A stretch of 45,547 nucleotides of DNA from Phenylobacterium sp. (lineage in GTDB: Bacteria; Pseudomonadota; Alphaproteobacteria; Caulobacterales; Caulobacteraceae). Within the stretch, counting starts at the first letter, position 1. Each line of letters opens with the position of its first letter. The notes under the pieces were generated by a model, which worked only from the letters and a program-made list of their open reading frames with translations, searched no databases and was not told the DNA's origin. Made by a program: the position numbers and the translations under genes. This document shows positions 31,332 through 41,023 of the stretch, in pieces. The stretch is taken from assembly GCF_031181185.1 (NCBI RefSeq), contig NZ_JAPSKZ010000006.1, positions 1 to 45,547 on the forward strand, read 5' to 3'.

Positions 31332-32680
31332 GGCGGCCCCATCCCCTCCGCAGCCTCACGCTCAGGCTGACCCTGGTCTACATGGCGCTGTTCTACGCCT
31401 CGATCGGGCTGATGCTGGGCGCGAGCTACGTGGGCGGGGTGTGGCGGCCGCTCCAGCAGGTGGAGCGGCAGATCCGCGCCGAAAGCGACAGCCTCGCCGC
31501 GATCTACGAGCGCCAGGGCCGCAACGCGCTGATCCGGGCGCTGGAGCGACGCGCCGCCGAGCCGCGCGTGCGAACGCCCTACCATGTGCTGGTCGCGCCG
31601 AACGGCGCGGTGGTCGCCGCCAACCTCCTCGACTGGCCGCGCGTCACAGGCCCCGAGTGGGTCCGCTACGAGTTCGGCACCTACGCCACCGGGGCCGAGG
31701 AGGAGCACGAGGCGGTGGTCCGGGACCGGCGGCTGCCGGGCGGCTGGCGCTTGCTGGTCGGGCTCGACACCGAAGACCTCGACGAGCGCGAGGACCTGAT
31801 CCTGGAGGCGCTGTCGTGGGGCCTCGGCATGACGCTGGCCCTGGGGGTCATCGGCGGGCTGGTGATGACGCTCGCTGTTTCGCGGCGGCTGGAGAGCATC
31901 AACCGGGCCGCCCGCGCCGTCATCGCCGGCGACCTCACCGGACGCGTCGCCCTTCGCGGCAGCGGCGACGACTTCGACCAGCTCGCCGCAACCCTCAATG
32001 AGATGCTGGCCCGCATCGAGCATCTGGTCGCCTCCATCAGCCGCGTCTCGGACAGCATCGCGCACGAACTGCGCACGCCGCTCACCCGCCTGCGGGCCGA
32101 ACTCGAGGAGCTGGCCGTCGCGGACGATCCGACCGATGTTCAGGCCCGCGCCGCCGCGGCCCTCGACGAGGCCGTCCGGCTTCAGGCCATGTTCGAGGCT
32201 CTTCTGCGCATCGCACGCCTGCAGAGCGGCCCGCGCGCCGCCGGCGCCACGGTTGACCTCTCGCGCCTGCTCGCCGACGCCGCCGAACTCCACCGCCCCG
32301 CAGCGGAGGATCGCGGCCAGACGCTGACCGAGACCCTCCAGCCCGGCCTTGCCGTCACCGGCGATCGGGACCTGATCTTCCAGATGGTCAGCAACCTGCT
32401 GGACAATGCGGTGAAGTTCGCACCCGAGCGCGGCCACGTGGCGCTAGAGGCTCGCATGACCGCTCGCGGCGTCGAGGTGGCCGTGAGCGACAACGGTCCG
32501 GGCGTGCCGCCCGCGCACCGCGACCGCGTCTTCGAGCGCTTCTGGCGCGGCGACGACGTCGCGCCGGGGTTCGGCCTGGGCCTCAGCCTCGTGGCCGCGG
32601 CGGTCGAGGCGCACAACGCGGCGATAGAGCTCGCCGACGCCGGGCCGGGCCTGCGCGTGACGGTCCGCTTCCGGGCCTAG
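31328..32680 (+). CDS. Sensor histidine kinase
   Basis: A 450-residue kinase with two transmembrane segments (about 17-37 and 163-184), a periplasmic domain between them of about 125 residues, HAMP (about 185-237) and the H-box with H246 in SDSIAHELRTPLTRL. The ATPase domain has NLLDNAVKFAPE, DNGPGVPPAH and FGLGLSLVAAAVEAH. Partner of the overlapping response regulator. The likely operon, glycosyltransferase-PepSY-regulator-kinase, suggests sensing of envelope state. The stop overlaps the convergent DUF885 gene through CTAG at 32677-32680. Confidence 0.94.
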   Translation: MRRPHPLRSLTLRLTLVYMALFYASIGLMLGASYVGGVWRPLQQVERQIRAESDSLAAIYERQGRNALIRALERRAAEPRVRTPYHVLVAPNGAVVAANLLDWPRVTGPEWVRYEFGTYATGAEEEHEAVVRDRRLPGGWRLLVGLDTEDLDEREDLILEALSWGLGMTLALGVIGGLVMTLAVSRRLESINRAARAVIAGDLTGRVALRGSGDDFDQLAATLNEMLARIEHLVASISRVSDSIAHELRTPLTRLRAELEELAVADDPTDVQARAAAALDEAVRLQAMFEALLRIARLQSGPRAAGATVDLSRLLADAAELHRPAAEDRGQTLTETLQPGLAVTGDRDLIFQMVSNLLDNAVKFAPERGHVALEARMTARGVEVAVSDNGPGVPPAHRDRVFERFWRGDDVAPGFGLGLSLVAAAVEAHNAAIELADAGPGLRVTVRFRA

Positions 32681-34479
32681 GCCTTCCGGCTGGCGGTCCA
32701 GCGCCGCACGCGGGTCTGCAGTACGCCCAGCGGCAGGGCGCCGGCGCCCAGCACGGTGTCGTGGAAGCCCTTCAGGTCGAACTTCGCGCCCAGGTCGCGC
32801 CGCGCCTCGTCGCGCAGCTCGAGGATCTTGACCATGCCCACCTTGTACGAGGTCGCCTGGCCCGGATTGACGAAGTAGCGGCGGATCTCCGAGCGGATCT
32901 TGCCGATCGGCTGGGGCGAGTTCGACGAATAGAACTCCAGCGCCTGGGCCTCGCTCCAGCCCTTGGCGTGGATGCCGGTGTCGACCACCAGGCGGATGGC
33001 GCGCCAGATCTCCCGACCCAGCCGGCCGAAGTCGCTGTAGGGGTCCTTGTAGAAGCCGACCTCCTTGGCCAGCCGCTCGACGTACAGGCCCCAGCCCTCG
33101 ATGTAGGCGCCGTAGCCGTACTGGCCGCGGAAGGCGGGCACGCCGGTCATCTCCTGGGCCAGCATGATCTGCATGTGATGCCCCGGCCAGCCCTCGTGGT
33201 AGCAGGTGCCCTCGATCTCGTAGATCGGCGTCGCGCGCGTGTCGGCCAGGTGGACGTAGTAGATGCCGGGCCGCGAACCGTCGGGCGCGCCCGAGCTGTA
33301 GTGCGCCGCCCCGCCCGGCTCCTCGCGGAAGCTCTCGACCCGCTTCACCACCAGCTCGGACTTCGGGATCCGGCCGAAATACTGCGGCAGCACCGCCTTC
33401 ATGCCGGCGAGGAATTCCTCGCACATCTTGAGATAGCGCGCCCGGCCAGCGTCATCGTTCGGCACGTAGAAGCGGTCGTCGGTGCGCAGATGGACGAAGA
33501 ACTCCTCCAGCGTCCCGGCGAACCCGATCTTGGCCTTCAGCGTCTCCATCTCGCCGCGGATGCGCTTCACCTCGGCCAGCCCCAGCTGGTGGATCTCTTC
33601 CGCGCTCATGCCGGTCGTCGTCTGCAGGCGCAGCATGGCGTCGTAATAGGCCGCGCCGTCCGGCAGGGCGCCCGCGCCCTTCGGCTCGGGCGTCGCGTTC
33701 GCCACGTCGGCCGCCAGCCAGGCCGACAGGCGGTCGTACGCGGGCTTCATCTTGCCGGTCATGGCCTCGGCCAGCGCCTTGGTCAGCCGGTCGGCCTCGG
33801 CCGCCGGCAGGTCCAGCTTCGCGATCTTCGCCTTGCCGTCGGCAAACAAGGCCGAGTCCGGGCCCGCGCCGAACGGCGCGCCAGCCGTCAGGCGCTTCAC
33901 CTCCTCGGCCGACTGCTCGTAGGCGAACCTGGGCATGCGGACGCCGTTCGCCGCCGCCGCCTTCGCCCGCGCCAGCTGCACGTCCAGCGCCGGACCGATC
34001 TGCGCGACCCGGCTGATGTAGGCGGCCATGTCCGCGGGCGTGTCCACGCGGTGCTGGTTGATCATGAAGTTGGGCAGGCGCGTGTGATAGCCGCCCCGCT
34101 CGAAGACATAGTTGTGGCCGCGCCACCGGTGCGCCGTCTCGGCCCGCTCCAGTTCCAGCGCCCACATGTCGAACGAGACCCGCGCATCGTCGCCCAGCTT
34201 CGCCGGATCGAACCTGCGCTTCATCTCGGCCACGCTCTGCCGGCGCCAGGCCAGCTTCTTCTCGGCGGCCGCCTCGCTGTGATCGGTCAGACGGTCGTAC
34301 TGCTCCTTGCGCCCGAGGCTGGTCAGCTCCATCGGGTCCATGGCCAACTCTTCCTCGAACTCGGCGTCGAGATAGGCCGTGAGCTGCCGGTCGAGGTCGC
34401 TCTGCGCGGCCGCCGCCACAGGCGTCAGCATCGTCGCCGCCGCCAGGCTCAGTCCGAAATCACGCCGGGAAAGCTGCAT
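32677..34479 (-). CDS. DUF885 protein, Tat-exported putative metallopeptidase
   Basis: A 600-residue protein of the DUF885 family. The N-terminal SRRDFGLSLAAA followed by a hydrophobic stretch is a Tat signal (consensus SRRxF), so it is probably exported folded. Around residues 420-435 the HEGWPGHHMQ motif, preceded by GTCY, is the family's conserved zinc-binding-type helix; related members are predicted M32-like or glutamate-rich metallopeptidases. The C-terminal FYSSNSPQPIGKIRSEIRRY and VNPGQATSYKVG are also characteristic. Ribosome binding site GAGGATGAGAAT precedes ATG 34479. Activity is inferred, not shown. Confidence 0.87.
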   Translation of the reverse strand: MQLSRRDFGLSLAAATMLTPVAAAAQSDLDRQLTAYLDAEFEEELAMDPMELTSLGRKEQYDRLTDHSEAAAEKKLAWRRQSVAEMKRRFDPAKLGDDARVSFDMWALELERAETAHRWRGHNYVFERGGYHTRLPNFMINQHRVDTPADMAAYISRVAQIGPALDVQLARAKAAAANGVRMPRFAYEQSAEEVKRLTAGAPFGAGPDSALFADGKAKIAKLDLPAAEADRLTKALAEAMTGKMKPAYDRLSAWLAADVANATPEPKGAGALPDGAAYYDAMLRLQTTTGMSAEEIHQLGLAEVKRIRGEMETLKAKIGFAGTLEEFFVHLRTDDRFYVPNDDAGRARYLKMCEEFLAGMKAVLPQYFGRIPKSELVVKRVESFREEPGGAAHYSSGAPDGSRPGIYYVHLADTRATPIYEIEGTCYHEGWPGHHMQIMLAQEMTGVPAFRGQYGYGAYIEGWGLYVERLAKEVGFYKDPYSDFGRLGREIWRAIRLVVDTGIHAKGWSEAQALEFYSSNSPQPIGKIRSEIRRYFVNPGQATSYKVGMVKILELRDEARRDLGAKFDLKGFHDTVLGAGALPLGVLQTRVRRWTASRKA

Positions 34480-34519
34480 ATTCTCATCCTCTCGGGATCA
34501 CTGCGCCGGCGAAGCTAGC

Positions 34520-34553
34520 CGGTCGCGACGCGGCGCGACAGTCGCCGCGACCG
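34520..34553. promoter_or_regulatory. GC-rich inverted repeat between the hybrid kinase and DUF885 genes
   Basis: Arms CGGTCGCG (34520-34527) and CGCGACCG (34546-34553), with an alternative inner pairing GCGGCG/CGCCGC (34530-34535 and 34543-34548). It lies downstream of the hybrid kinase stop and upstream of the DUF885 start, both on the reverse strand. It has no T run on that strand, so it may be a Rho-dependent or structural signal rather than an intrinsic terminator. Confidence 0.35.
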
Positions 34554-34574
34554 TTTAGCGTGCCCGGCGCCGGC

Positions 34575-37500
34575 TCAACGCTGGTCGAGGATGTCGCGGA
34601 CGCGCGTGGCGAGCTCCTCGAAGGTGAAGGGCTTGCTGATCAGCTGCACGCCGGGGTCCAGCCGGCCGTGATGGACGATGGCGTTGCGCGAATAGCCCGT
34701 CGTGTAGAGCACCGGCAGGTCCGGCCTGAGCGCCCGCGCCTCGTCGGCAAGCACGCGCCCGGTGCGTCCGGGCAGCACCACGTCGGTGAACAGCAGGTCC
34801 ACACGAGGCGCGCTCCGAAGGAGCACCATGGCCTCGTCCGCGTCAGCCGCCTCCAGGACGGCGTAGCCCAGCTCGCTCAGGATCATCGAGCTGTAGTTGC
34901 GGACGTCGTCATTGTCTTCGACCAGCAGCACCACTTCGCCCGCACTGGCGCCCGGAGCCGCGCTGTTGCTCGGCCTCTCCACGGCCTCGGCGGGCCCCGT
35001 GAACCGCGGGAAGTAGAGCTTGACGGTCGTACCCTGGCCTTCCTCGCTGTAGATCGTCACGTGGCCGCCCGACTGCTTCACGAAGCCGTAGACCATGCTC
35101 AGGCCAAGGCCCGTGCCGCGGCCGACTTCCTTGGTCGTGTAGAACGGCTCGAACACACGGCTCAGCGTCTCCTTCGACATGCCGTGGCCGGTGTCGCTGA
35201 TCGCCACCATCACGTACTGGCCCGGGATCACCTCGGCGTCGGTGGCGGAATAGCTCTCGTCGAGCGCGGTGTTGGCCGTCTCTATGGTCAGTTTGCCGCC
35301 TTCGGGCATCGCGTCGCGCGCGTTGACCGCGAGGTTCAGGATAGCGCTCTCCAGCTGGTTCTGGTCCGCCTCCACGCGCCACAGCCGAGGCGCGAGCACG
35401 CCTTCCAGCTCGATGGTTTCGCCCAGCGTTCTGTGCAGCAGGTCCGTCATGTCGCGCACCAGCGCATTCAGCTCGAGCGGCTTGGGGGCCAGCGGCTGGC
35501 GACGAGAGAACGCGAGCAGCCGCCCGGTCAGGCTGGCGGCGCGCTGCGCGCCCTGCAGGGCCATGTCGGTGGCGCGCCGGATGCGCGCTTCGTCCTCAGG
35601 CCGCGCGCGGCGGATCGTGTCCAGGCCGCCGATGATCACCGTGAGCAGGTTGTTGAAATCGTGCGCGACGCCGCCGGTCAGCTGCCCGATGGCTTCCATC
35701 TTCTGGGCCTGGCGGAGGGCTTCCTCCACCTGGACGCGGCTAGCCACCTCCTCGGCGACCCGTTGCTCCAGGGTGGCGTTGATCGCCTGCAGCTCGGCCT
35801 CGGCGCGCCGACGCTGCTGCAGCTCCCGCTGCGCCGACCGGAACAGCTCGGCGTTGTCGAGCGCCACGGCGGCTTGCGCAGCCAGACCCAGCATCAGCTC
35901 CTCGGCGGTCTGGGTGAAGACGCCCGTATCGGGATGTCCAAAGAACAGCCCCCCGAGGACCTGCCCTGTCCGGGACTTCACCGGCACTGCGAGATAGCTG
36001 CGGACCGGCAGATGGCCTTCGGGCATGCCCCGGCGCGGCGCGTTCCGGCCATAGCGCGGGTCATTCGTGATGTCGTCGGACCGTACCACTCCCTCGCCGC
36101 GGAACGTCGGTCCGAAGACGTCCGTGTTGCGAGGCATCGGGAACTTCTCGAACGCGCTGCGGGGCGCGCCGGACAGAGCGTAGAGGGTGTAGTGCTCGCC
36201 CGCCTCGTCGACCACGTTGTAGAAGAACGCGCCGAACGCCGCGCCAGTCAGCTCAACCCCGGCGTCGATGATCGTCTGGACCACCCGATCCTGGTCCAGG
36301 TCGCCGGAGATGGCGGTCGCCGCGCGGTTGAGGATCTGCAGCGCCCTTGTCCGCGCCTCTAGGGCCTCGCGTTGGGCCTTGTCCGCCGTCAGATCGATCA
36401 GCACGCCTGAGAACACCGGCCGCCCTTCCGGGCTCAGGCTCATTTGGCCGCGCGACAACACCCAGCGGACGTCGCCGGCGGCGGCGACCCGGTATTCGGC
36501 TTCGAAAGGCGCGCCGGTCTCGACCGTGGCGTTGACCTTGGCCATGGTCTCCGGCTGGTCGTCCGGGTGGATGGCGTCCACGAACCTCTGCAAAGGCAGG
36601 CCGTGAGCCGCCGCCTCGGCGCTCACGCCGAACACCTCACTCAGCGGGCCCTGGATGCTCAGGCGGTCTTCGTCGACCTTCCAGTCGTACACCGCCACCC
36701 GGCCCGTCGCGAGCGCCCGCGAGAGCTGTTCCTGCGTCATCAGGAACCGGCGCTCGCTTGCCATCACCGCGCGCGCCGCCTCGCGGCGGACCGTCGCCAG
36801 CTGGATGTTGGCGTTCACCCGCGCCAGCAGCTCCCGGGCCGCGAACGGCTTGATCAGGTAGTCGTCGGCGCCCGCATCGAGTCCTTCGACCTTCGCCTCC
36901 TCGCCGGCGCGCGCCGACAGGAGGATCACCGGCGTGCCCGCCAGTGTCGGCGTTCGCCTCACCTCGGCCACGACACCGAAGCCGTCGAGGTTCGGCATCA
37001 TGACGTCGCTGAGGATGAGGTCCGGCGGCGCCTTCAGGGCGGCCTCCAGCGCCTCGCGGCCGTCGCTCACCGCCACCACCTCGTAGCCCTGAGATCGCAG
37101 AAGGCGGGCGACGTAGTCGCGCATGTCCGCATTGTCGTCGGCGAGGATGATCCGCCCACCGGCGACGAGCGTGTCCGGCCTTCCGTCCGCCAGAGGGATC
37201 AATTCCGCCAGAGCAGGCTCCCGGGCTCCGGTCGACGACCAGCGCATCGCCTCCTCGACGAACGGCTGCGCCCGGGGCGCAGGGCTCGGCTCGAGCCCCT
37301 CTTCGCCCACCTGTTCGGCGGGCAGGTGGCTCTTCCCGAACGGCACGACGATCGTGAAGGTCGAGCCCTTCCCCAGCGCGCTCTCGGCGGAGATGGCGCC
37401 GCCGTGCAGTTTCACCAGCTCCTGCACCAGGGCGAGCCCGATGCCGCTCCCTTCGAAGCTGCGGCCCTTGGCGCCTTCGACCCGGTGGAAGCGCTCGAAC

Positions 37501-39059
37501 AGCTTGGGCAGCTCTTCCTCGGGGATGCCGGTCCCGGTGTCGCGCACCTCGACCACCACCCCACGGCCGTCCTGAGAGGCTCGTGTGGTGACGCTGATCT
37601 CGCCTTCGAAGGTGAACTTGAAAGCGTTGGAGATGAGGTTGAGGAGCACCTTCTCCCACATCTCCCGGTCCACATAGACCGGCTCGGCCAGGGGCTCGGC
37701 GTCCACCCGCAGGGTGAGCCCGGCCTTCTCGACCGCTGACCGGAAGCTGGCGGCGATCTCGGCGTTGAAGCTCGCCAGGTCCGTCGCCTGGTACGACGCC
37801 TTCACCCGGCCAGCCTCGATCCGGGAGAAGTCGAGAAGGCTGTTCACCAGCCGCAGGAGACGCAGTCCGTTCCGATGCGCGAGCTCCACGTGCGAGTGGG
37901 CCTGCTCGGTCCGAAGGTCGGACGTCGCGAGCAGTTCCTCGAGCGGCCCCAGCATCAGCGTGAGCGGCGTCCGGAACTCGTGGCTGACGTTCGAGAAGAA
38001 TGCCGTCTTCGCCCGGTCGATTTCCTCCAGCGCCTCTGCGCGCTTGCGTTCTTCTTCGAAGGCGCGGGCGCTCGCCAGGGCGGCGGCGATCTGCCCGGCG
38101 AGCATTTCGATGAAGCCGGTATAGGCTGCGTCGACCGGGCGGTACGGGTTCAGGGCGGCGACGAAGAAGCCCGCCGCCGTGCGCTCGTGCCCCTGTTGCG
38201 CGAGCGGCACCAAAAGCACCTGCTGAGCGACCTTCTCCCAGGCGCCGCAAGGCAGTTCCCCGGGCAGCATTCCGGCGTCGATCACCTGGGGTTCGCTGCC
38301 ACCCTGGATGTCGCGGACCGGCCAGAAGGTGTCGGAGAGCTGGATCTCGGACGCGGCGGCGGGGTGCATCGCCTCGATGCCGGAGGCCGCCGCGAGCCGC
38401 GCGGTCTTCCCGCCTTCGTCGAAGAGGTAGGTAAGGGTGAAAGGAAGGTCTGAGAGGTTTTCCGATAGCCGCCGCTCGATCGCGTCGAACAATTCCTGCT
38501 CGGTCTTTGTCGCCGCGGCGGCCGAGGAAAGGGCTCGCAGCGTGGCGAGCCGTCGGTCGTTGATGACCCGTTCGGTCTCTTCCATCACGACGCAGAAGAG
38601 ACCCGAGATCGCGCCGTGATCGTCGAACAGCGGGCTGTAGGAGAAGGTGTGGTAGGTCTCCTCCGAGAAGCCGCTGCGCTCCAGCAAGAGCAGCATGCCT
38701 TCCCGGAACACCGCCTCCCCGGTGCTCATCACCTCGTCGATGAGCGGTCCGATGTCGTGCCAGATCTCTCGCCAGACTTCCGGGGCCGGCTGGCCGAGGC
38801 CGTGCGGGTGCTTGACGCCCATCGTCGGCCGGTAAGCGTCGTTGTAGAGGAAGGCCAGTCGAGGTCCCCAGCCCAGCCACATCTGGTAGCCGGACGTGAG
38901 CATGATCCGGACAACCGAGCGCAGGCTTTTAGGCCAGGTGTCCGGCGGGCCCAAAGACGTCGACGCCCAGTCGAGCTTGCGCATGATGGCGGCGACCTCG
39001 CCGCCCCCGGGAAAGGGGTCGCCGTCCACGATCTCAGTCGAGGTCCCGCGCTCGCTCAA
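34575..39059 (-). CDS. Double hybrid sensor histidine kinase (two kinase-receiver units)
   Basis: About 1494 residues without transmembrane helices. Order, approximate: PAS-like 25-165, GAF 175-335, HisKA with H360 (SNVSHEFRTPLTLML), ATPase 465-580 (DTGTGIPEEELP, GSGIGLALVQEL), receiver 633-750 with D685 (LSDVMMPNLDG), PAS 775-880 (IHPDDQPETM), GAF 895-1070, coiled coil, HisKA with H1133 (GGVAHDFNNLL), ATPase 1235-1345 (GTGLGLSMVYGFVKQSGG), receiver 1375-1490 with D1426 (FTDVVLPGRTG). It looks like two full hybrid kinases in one chain. The start is TTG at 39059 after AAAGGGGGG; the frame is open to 39116, and an ATG at 38984 is another option. No partner gene is adjacent. Confidence 0.88.
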   Translation of the reverse strand: MSERGTSTEIVDGDPFPGGGEVAAIMRKLDWASTSLGPPDTWPKSLRSVVRIMLTSGYQMWLGWGPRLAFLYNDAYRPTMGVKHPHGLGQPAPEVWREIWHDIGPLIDEVMSTGEAVFREGMLLLLERSGFSEETYHTFSYSPLFDDHGAISGLFCVVMEETERVINDRRLATLRALSSAAAATKTEQELFDAIERRLSENLSDLPFTLTYLFDEGGKTARLAAASGIEAMHPAAASEIQLSDTFWPVRDIQGGSEPQVIDAGMLPGELPCGAWEKVAQQVLLVPLAQQGHERTAAGFFVAALNPYRPVDAAYTGFIEMLAGQIAAALASARAFEEERKRAEALEEIDRAKTAFFSNVSHEFRTPLTLMLGPLEELLATSDLRTEQAHSHVELAHRNGLRLLRLVNSLLDFSRIEAGRVKASYQATDLASFNAEIAASFRSAVEKAGLTLRVDAEPLAEPVYVDREMWEKVLLNLISNAFKFTFEGEISVTTRASQDGRGVVVEVRDTGTGIPEEELPKLFERFHRVEGAKGRSFEGSGIGLALVQELVKLHGGAISAESALGKGSTFTIVVPFGKSHLPAEQVGEEGLEPSPAPRAQPFVEEAMRWSSTGAREPALAELIPLADGRPDTLVAGGRIILADDNADMRDYVARLLRSQGYEVVAVSDGREALEAALKAPPDLILSDVMMPNLDGFGVVAEVRRTPTLAGTPVILLSARAGEEAKVEGLDAGADDYLIKPFAARELLARVNANIQLATVRREAARAVMASERRFLMTQEQLSRALATGRVAVYDWKVDEDRLSIQGPLSEVFGVSAEAAAHGLPLQRFVDAIHPDDQPETMAKVNATVETGAPFEAEYRVAAAGDVRWVLSRGQMSLSPEGRPVFSGVLIDLTADKAQREALEARTRALQILNRAATAISGDLDQDRVVQTIIDAGVELTGAAFGAFFYNVVDEAGEHYTLYALSGAPRSAFEKFPMPRNTDVFGPTFRGEGVVRSDDITNDPRYGRNAPRRGMPEGHLPVRSYLAVPVKSRTGQVLGGLFFGHPDTGVFTQTAEELMLGLAAQAAVALDNAELFRSAQRELQQRRRAEAELQAINATLEQRVAEEVASRVQVEEALRQAQKMEAIGQLTGGVAHDFNNLLTVIIGGLDTIRRARPEDEARIRRATDMALQGAQRAASLTGRLLAFSRRQPLAPKPLELNALVRDMTDLLHRTLGETIELEGVLAPRLWRVEADQNQLESAILNLAVNARDAMPEGGKLTIETANTALDESYSATDAEVIPGQYVMVAISDTGHGMSKETLSRVFEPFYTTKEVGRGTGLGLSMVYGFVKQSGGHVTIYSEEGQGTTVKLYFPRFTGPAEAVERPSNSAAPGASAGEVVLLVEDNDDVRNYSSMILSELGYAVLEAADADEAMVLLRSAPRVDLLFTDVVLPGRTGRVLADEARALRPDLPVLYTTGYSRNAIVHHGRLDPGVQLISKPFTFEELATRVRDILDQR

Positions 39060-39236
39060 CCTGCGCCCCCCTTTCCGAAAGCAGCACCGCTTTAGCTCAG
39101 TTCGACGAAGCCGCAAGCTCTGCCTTGAAGGCTCAACCTATTGTTTTGCTTGTTGATCCAATCCAGGAACAAACGTCGCGATGAGACGTTTTGGTTGGTT
39201 CTGCCGCCGTTCAGGGCAAGGGTTGGCTGCCGCCAG

Positions 39237-40502
39237 TCACTTCACCAGCGCGTCGTAGATCCACCCGCGGTTCTTGCGCTGGTACTCCTGGGCCGCCTCC
39301 CGGGCCTGCACCATGAACACCATGAAGACCTCGTTCTTCGGGTCGACCCAGAACTCGGTGCCGGCGATGCCCCACCACGAGAACGTGCCCGCCCCCGGCC
39401 GCTGCACCGTGTCGTCCAGCACGAGGCTGAACCCAAGGCCGAAGCCCATGCCCCGGCCCGGGAAGAACGCGCCCGCCTGACGGATCGCCGGCGTCGTCTC
39501 GTCCTGCCGCATGCGCAACAGCGTCTCCTTCTTCAGGATCCGCACGCCCTTGTACTCGCCGTCGCCCGCCAGCATCAGGACGAAGCGCAAGTAGTCCTCG
39601 GCCGTCGACGAGAGCCCGCCGCCGCCCGACAGGAACGGGGTGGGTTTGGCGTAGTCGTAGTAGACCATAGCGTCGCCCTTGGCCGGCTCGGCGAACCGCG
39701 CGCGCTTGGCCTCGGGCTGGAAGAAGGCCGTGTCGGTCATGCCCAGCGGGCCGGTGATCCGCTCGCGGATCAGGACGTCCAGCGGCTTGCCGCCGGCCAC
39801 CTCGACGACGGCGCCCAGCACGTCGGTCGAGCGCGAATAGTTCCAGGCCGTCCCGGGCTCCGCCTTCAGCGGCAGCTTCGCCAGCACCTTGGCGTATTCG
39901 CGGTTCGGCAGGTCGTTGCGGTTCTCGCCGCCCGCGGCCCAGACCTTGCCCAGCGGCGAGCCCGGCTGCACGAACCCGTAGATCAGGCCCGAGGTGTGGC
40001 TCATCAGGTGGCGCACCAGCATCGGCTGCGCCGCCGGCTTGGTCGTGCCGTCCGCCTGCCATACGGCCAGGTTCGCGTACTCGGGCAGGTACTTCGCGAC
40101 CGGCGCGTCGAGGTCCAGCTTGCCTTCCTCGACCAGCGTCATGGCCGTGACCGACACCACCGGCTTGGTCATGGAGAAGATGCGGAAGATCGTCTCGTTG
40201 GTCACCGGCGCCGTCTGGCCCGGCCCTTGGACGCCGAAGCCCTCCTCGAACACCACCTTGCCCTTGCGGCCCACCAGCAGGTAGGCGCCGGCGATCTTGC
40301 CCGAAGCCACGTCGGCCTTCAGGCCCTGGCGCGCCACGTCCAGCTTGGCTGGGTCGAAGCCCAGCGCCGCGGCGTCGCCCTTGACGATCGAAGAGACCTT
40401 CGGATCGACGCTCTTCGCCGGCCGCGCCGAGGCCTCCGCCCCCGCGAACACCAGCGCCGCGACCAGCGCCAGACCGGCCGCGCCGACATACCTGTTCTTC
40501 AT
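39237..40502 (-). CDS. Serine hydrolase, beta-lactamase/family VIII esterase type
   Basis: A 421-residue exported enzyme with a signal peptide (about 1-26, ending ASA). The nucleophile S110 and K113 form SMTK, and Y222 lies in NYSRS, matching the class C beta-lactamase-like triad. The third motif is the FSWWGIAGTEFWVDP type seen in family VIII esterases instead of KTG. Such proteins hydrolyse esters or amides; activity on beta-lactams is possible but not implied. GGGGGAAGCG precedes ATG 40502. The upstream 71-base gap to rnhA may hold its promoter. Confidence 0.9.
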   Translation of the reverse strand: MKNRYVGAAGLALVAALVFAGAEASARPAKSVDPKVSSIVKGDAAALGFDPAKLDVARQGLKADVASGKIAGAYLLVGRKGKVVFEEGFGVQGPGQTAPVTNETIFRIFSMTKPVVSVTAMTLVEEGKLDLDAPVAKYLPEYANLAVWQADGTTKPAAQPMLVRHLMSHTSGLIYGFVQPGSPLGKVWAAGGENRNDLPNREYAKVLAKLPLKAEPGTAWNYSRSTDVLGAVVEVAGGKPLDVLIRERITGPLGMTDTAFFQPEAKRARFAEPAKGDAMVYYDYAKPTPFLSGGGGLSSTAEDYLRFVLMLAGDGEYKGVRILKKETLLRMRQDETTPAIRQAGAFFPGRGMGFGLGFSLVLDDTVQRPGAGTFSWWGIAGTEFWVDPKNEVFMVFMVQAREAAQEYQRKNRGWIYDALVK

Positions 40503-40573
40503 GATGACGCTTCCCCCATGCTCTTAGAAGAAGCGGTTTGGCACGGCTTCGCAACGGCCGTGTTTCAGGCCTG

Positions 40574-41023
40574 TCAATCGGCGCCCGCGACCGTCTCCAT
40601 CAGCCCCTGCCGCGCCAGGGCGTCGGCCCGTTCGTTCAGTTCGTGGCCGGCGTGGCCCTTGATCCAGCGCCAGTCCACCTGGTGGCGCAGCCTGGCCTGG
40701 TCCAGCCGCTTCCACAGATCGTCGTTCTTCACCGGCTTCTTGTCGGCGGTCAGCCAGCCGCGCTTCTTCCAGTTGTGGATCCACTCGTGGATGCCCTGCT
40801 GGACGTACTTGCTGTCGGTGTGCAGCTCGACGCGGCAGGGCTTCTTCAGCGCCTCCAGCGCCTGGATCGCCGCCATCAGCTCCATGCGGTTGTTGGTGGT
40901 GGCGAGTTCGCCGCCGCAGATCTCCTTGCGCTTGTCGCCGTACAGCAGCACCGCGCCCCAGCCGCCCGGCCCCGGGTTCCCCGAGCAGGCGCCGTCCGTA
41001 TAGATCACGACTTGAGGAGTCAT
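40574..41023 (-). CDS. rnhA: Ribonuclease HI
   Basis: A 149-residue enzyme that cuts the RNA strand of RNA-DNA hybrids, removing primers and R-loops. All four catalytic acids are present: D10 ([14 protein letters not shown]), E48 (NNRMELMAA), D70 (HTDSKYV) and D134 (ERADALAR). The handle region [12 protein letters not shown] is present, and IKGHAGH carries the conserved His. The ATG at 41023 overlaps the thrB stop by ATGA. The thrB-rnhA pairing is widespread in alphaproteobacteria. Confidence 0.97.
   Translation of the reverse strand: MTPQVVIYTDGACSGNPGPGGWGAVLLYGDKRKEICGGELATTNNRMELMAAIQALEALKKPCRVELHTDSKYVQQGIHEWIHNWKKRGWLTADKKPVKNDDLWKRLDQARLRHQVDWRWIKGHAGHELNERADALARQGLMETVAGAD

Noticed and set aside
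32761-34518. Forward 585-codon open frame opposite the DUF885 gene
   Set aside because: Antisense shadow: His, Arg and Leu-rich without any fold, fully covered by the DUF885 gene, which has a Tat signal, known motifs and a good ribosome binding site.
34560-36362. Forward 600-codon open frame opposite the hybrid kinase
   Set aside because: Antisense frame of the second kinase unit with low-complexity composition; long open antisense frames are expected in such GC-rich DNA.
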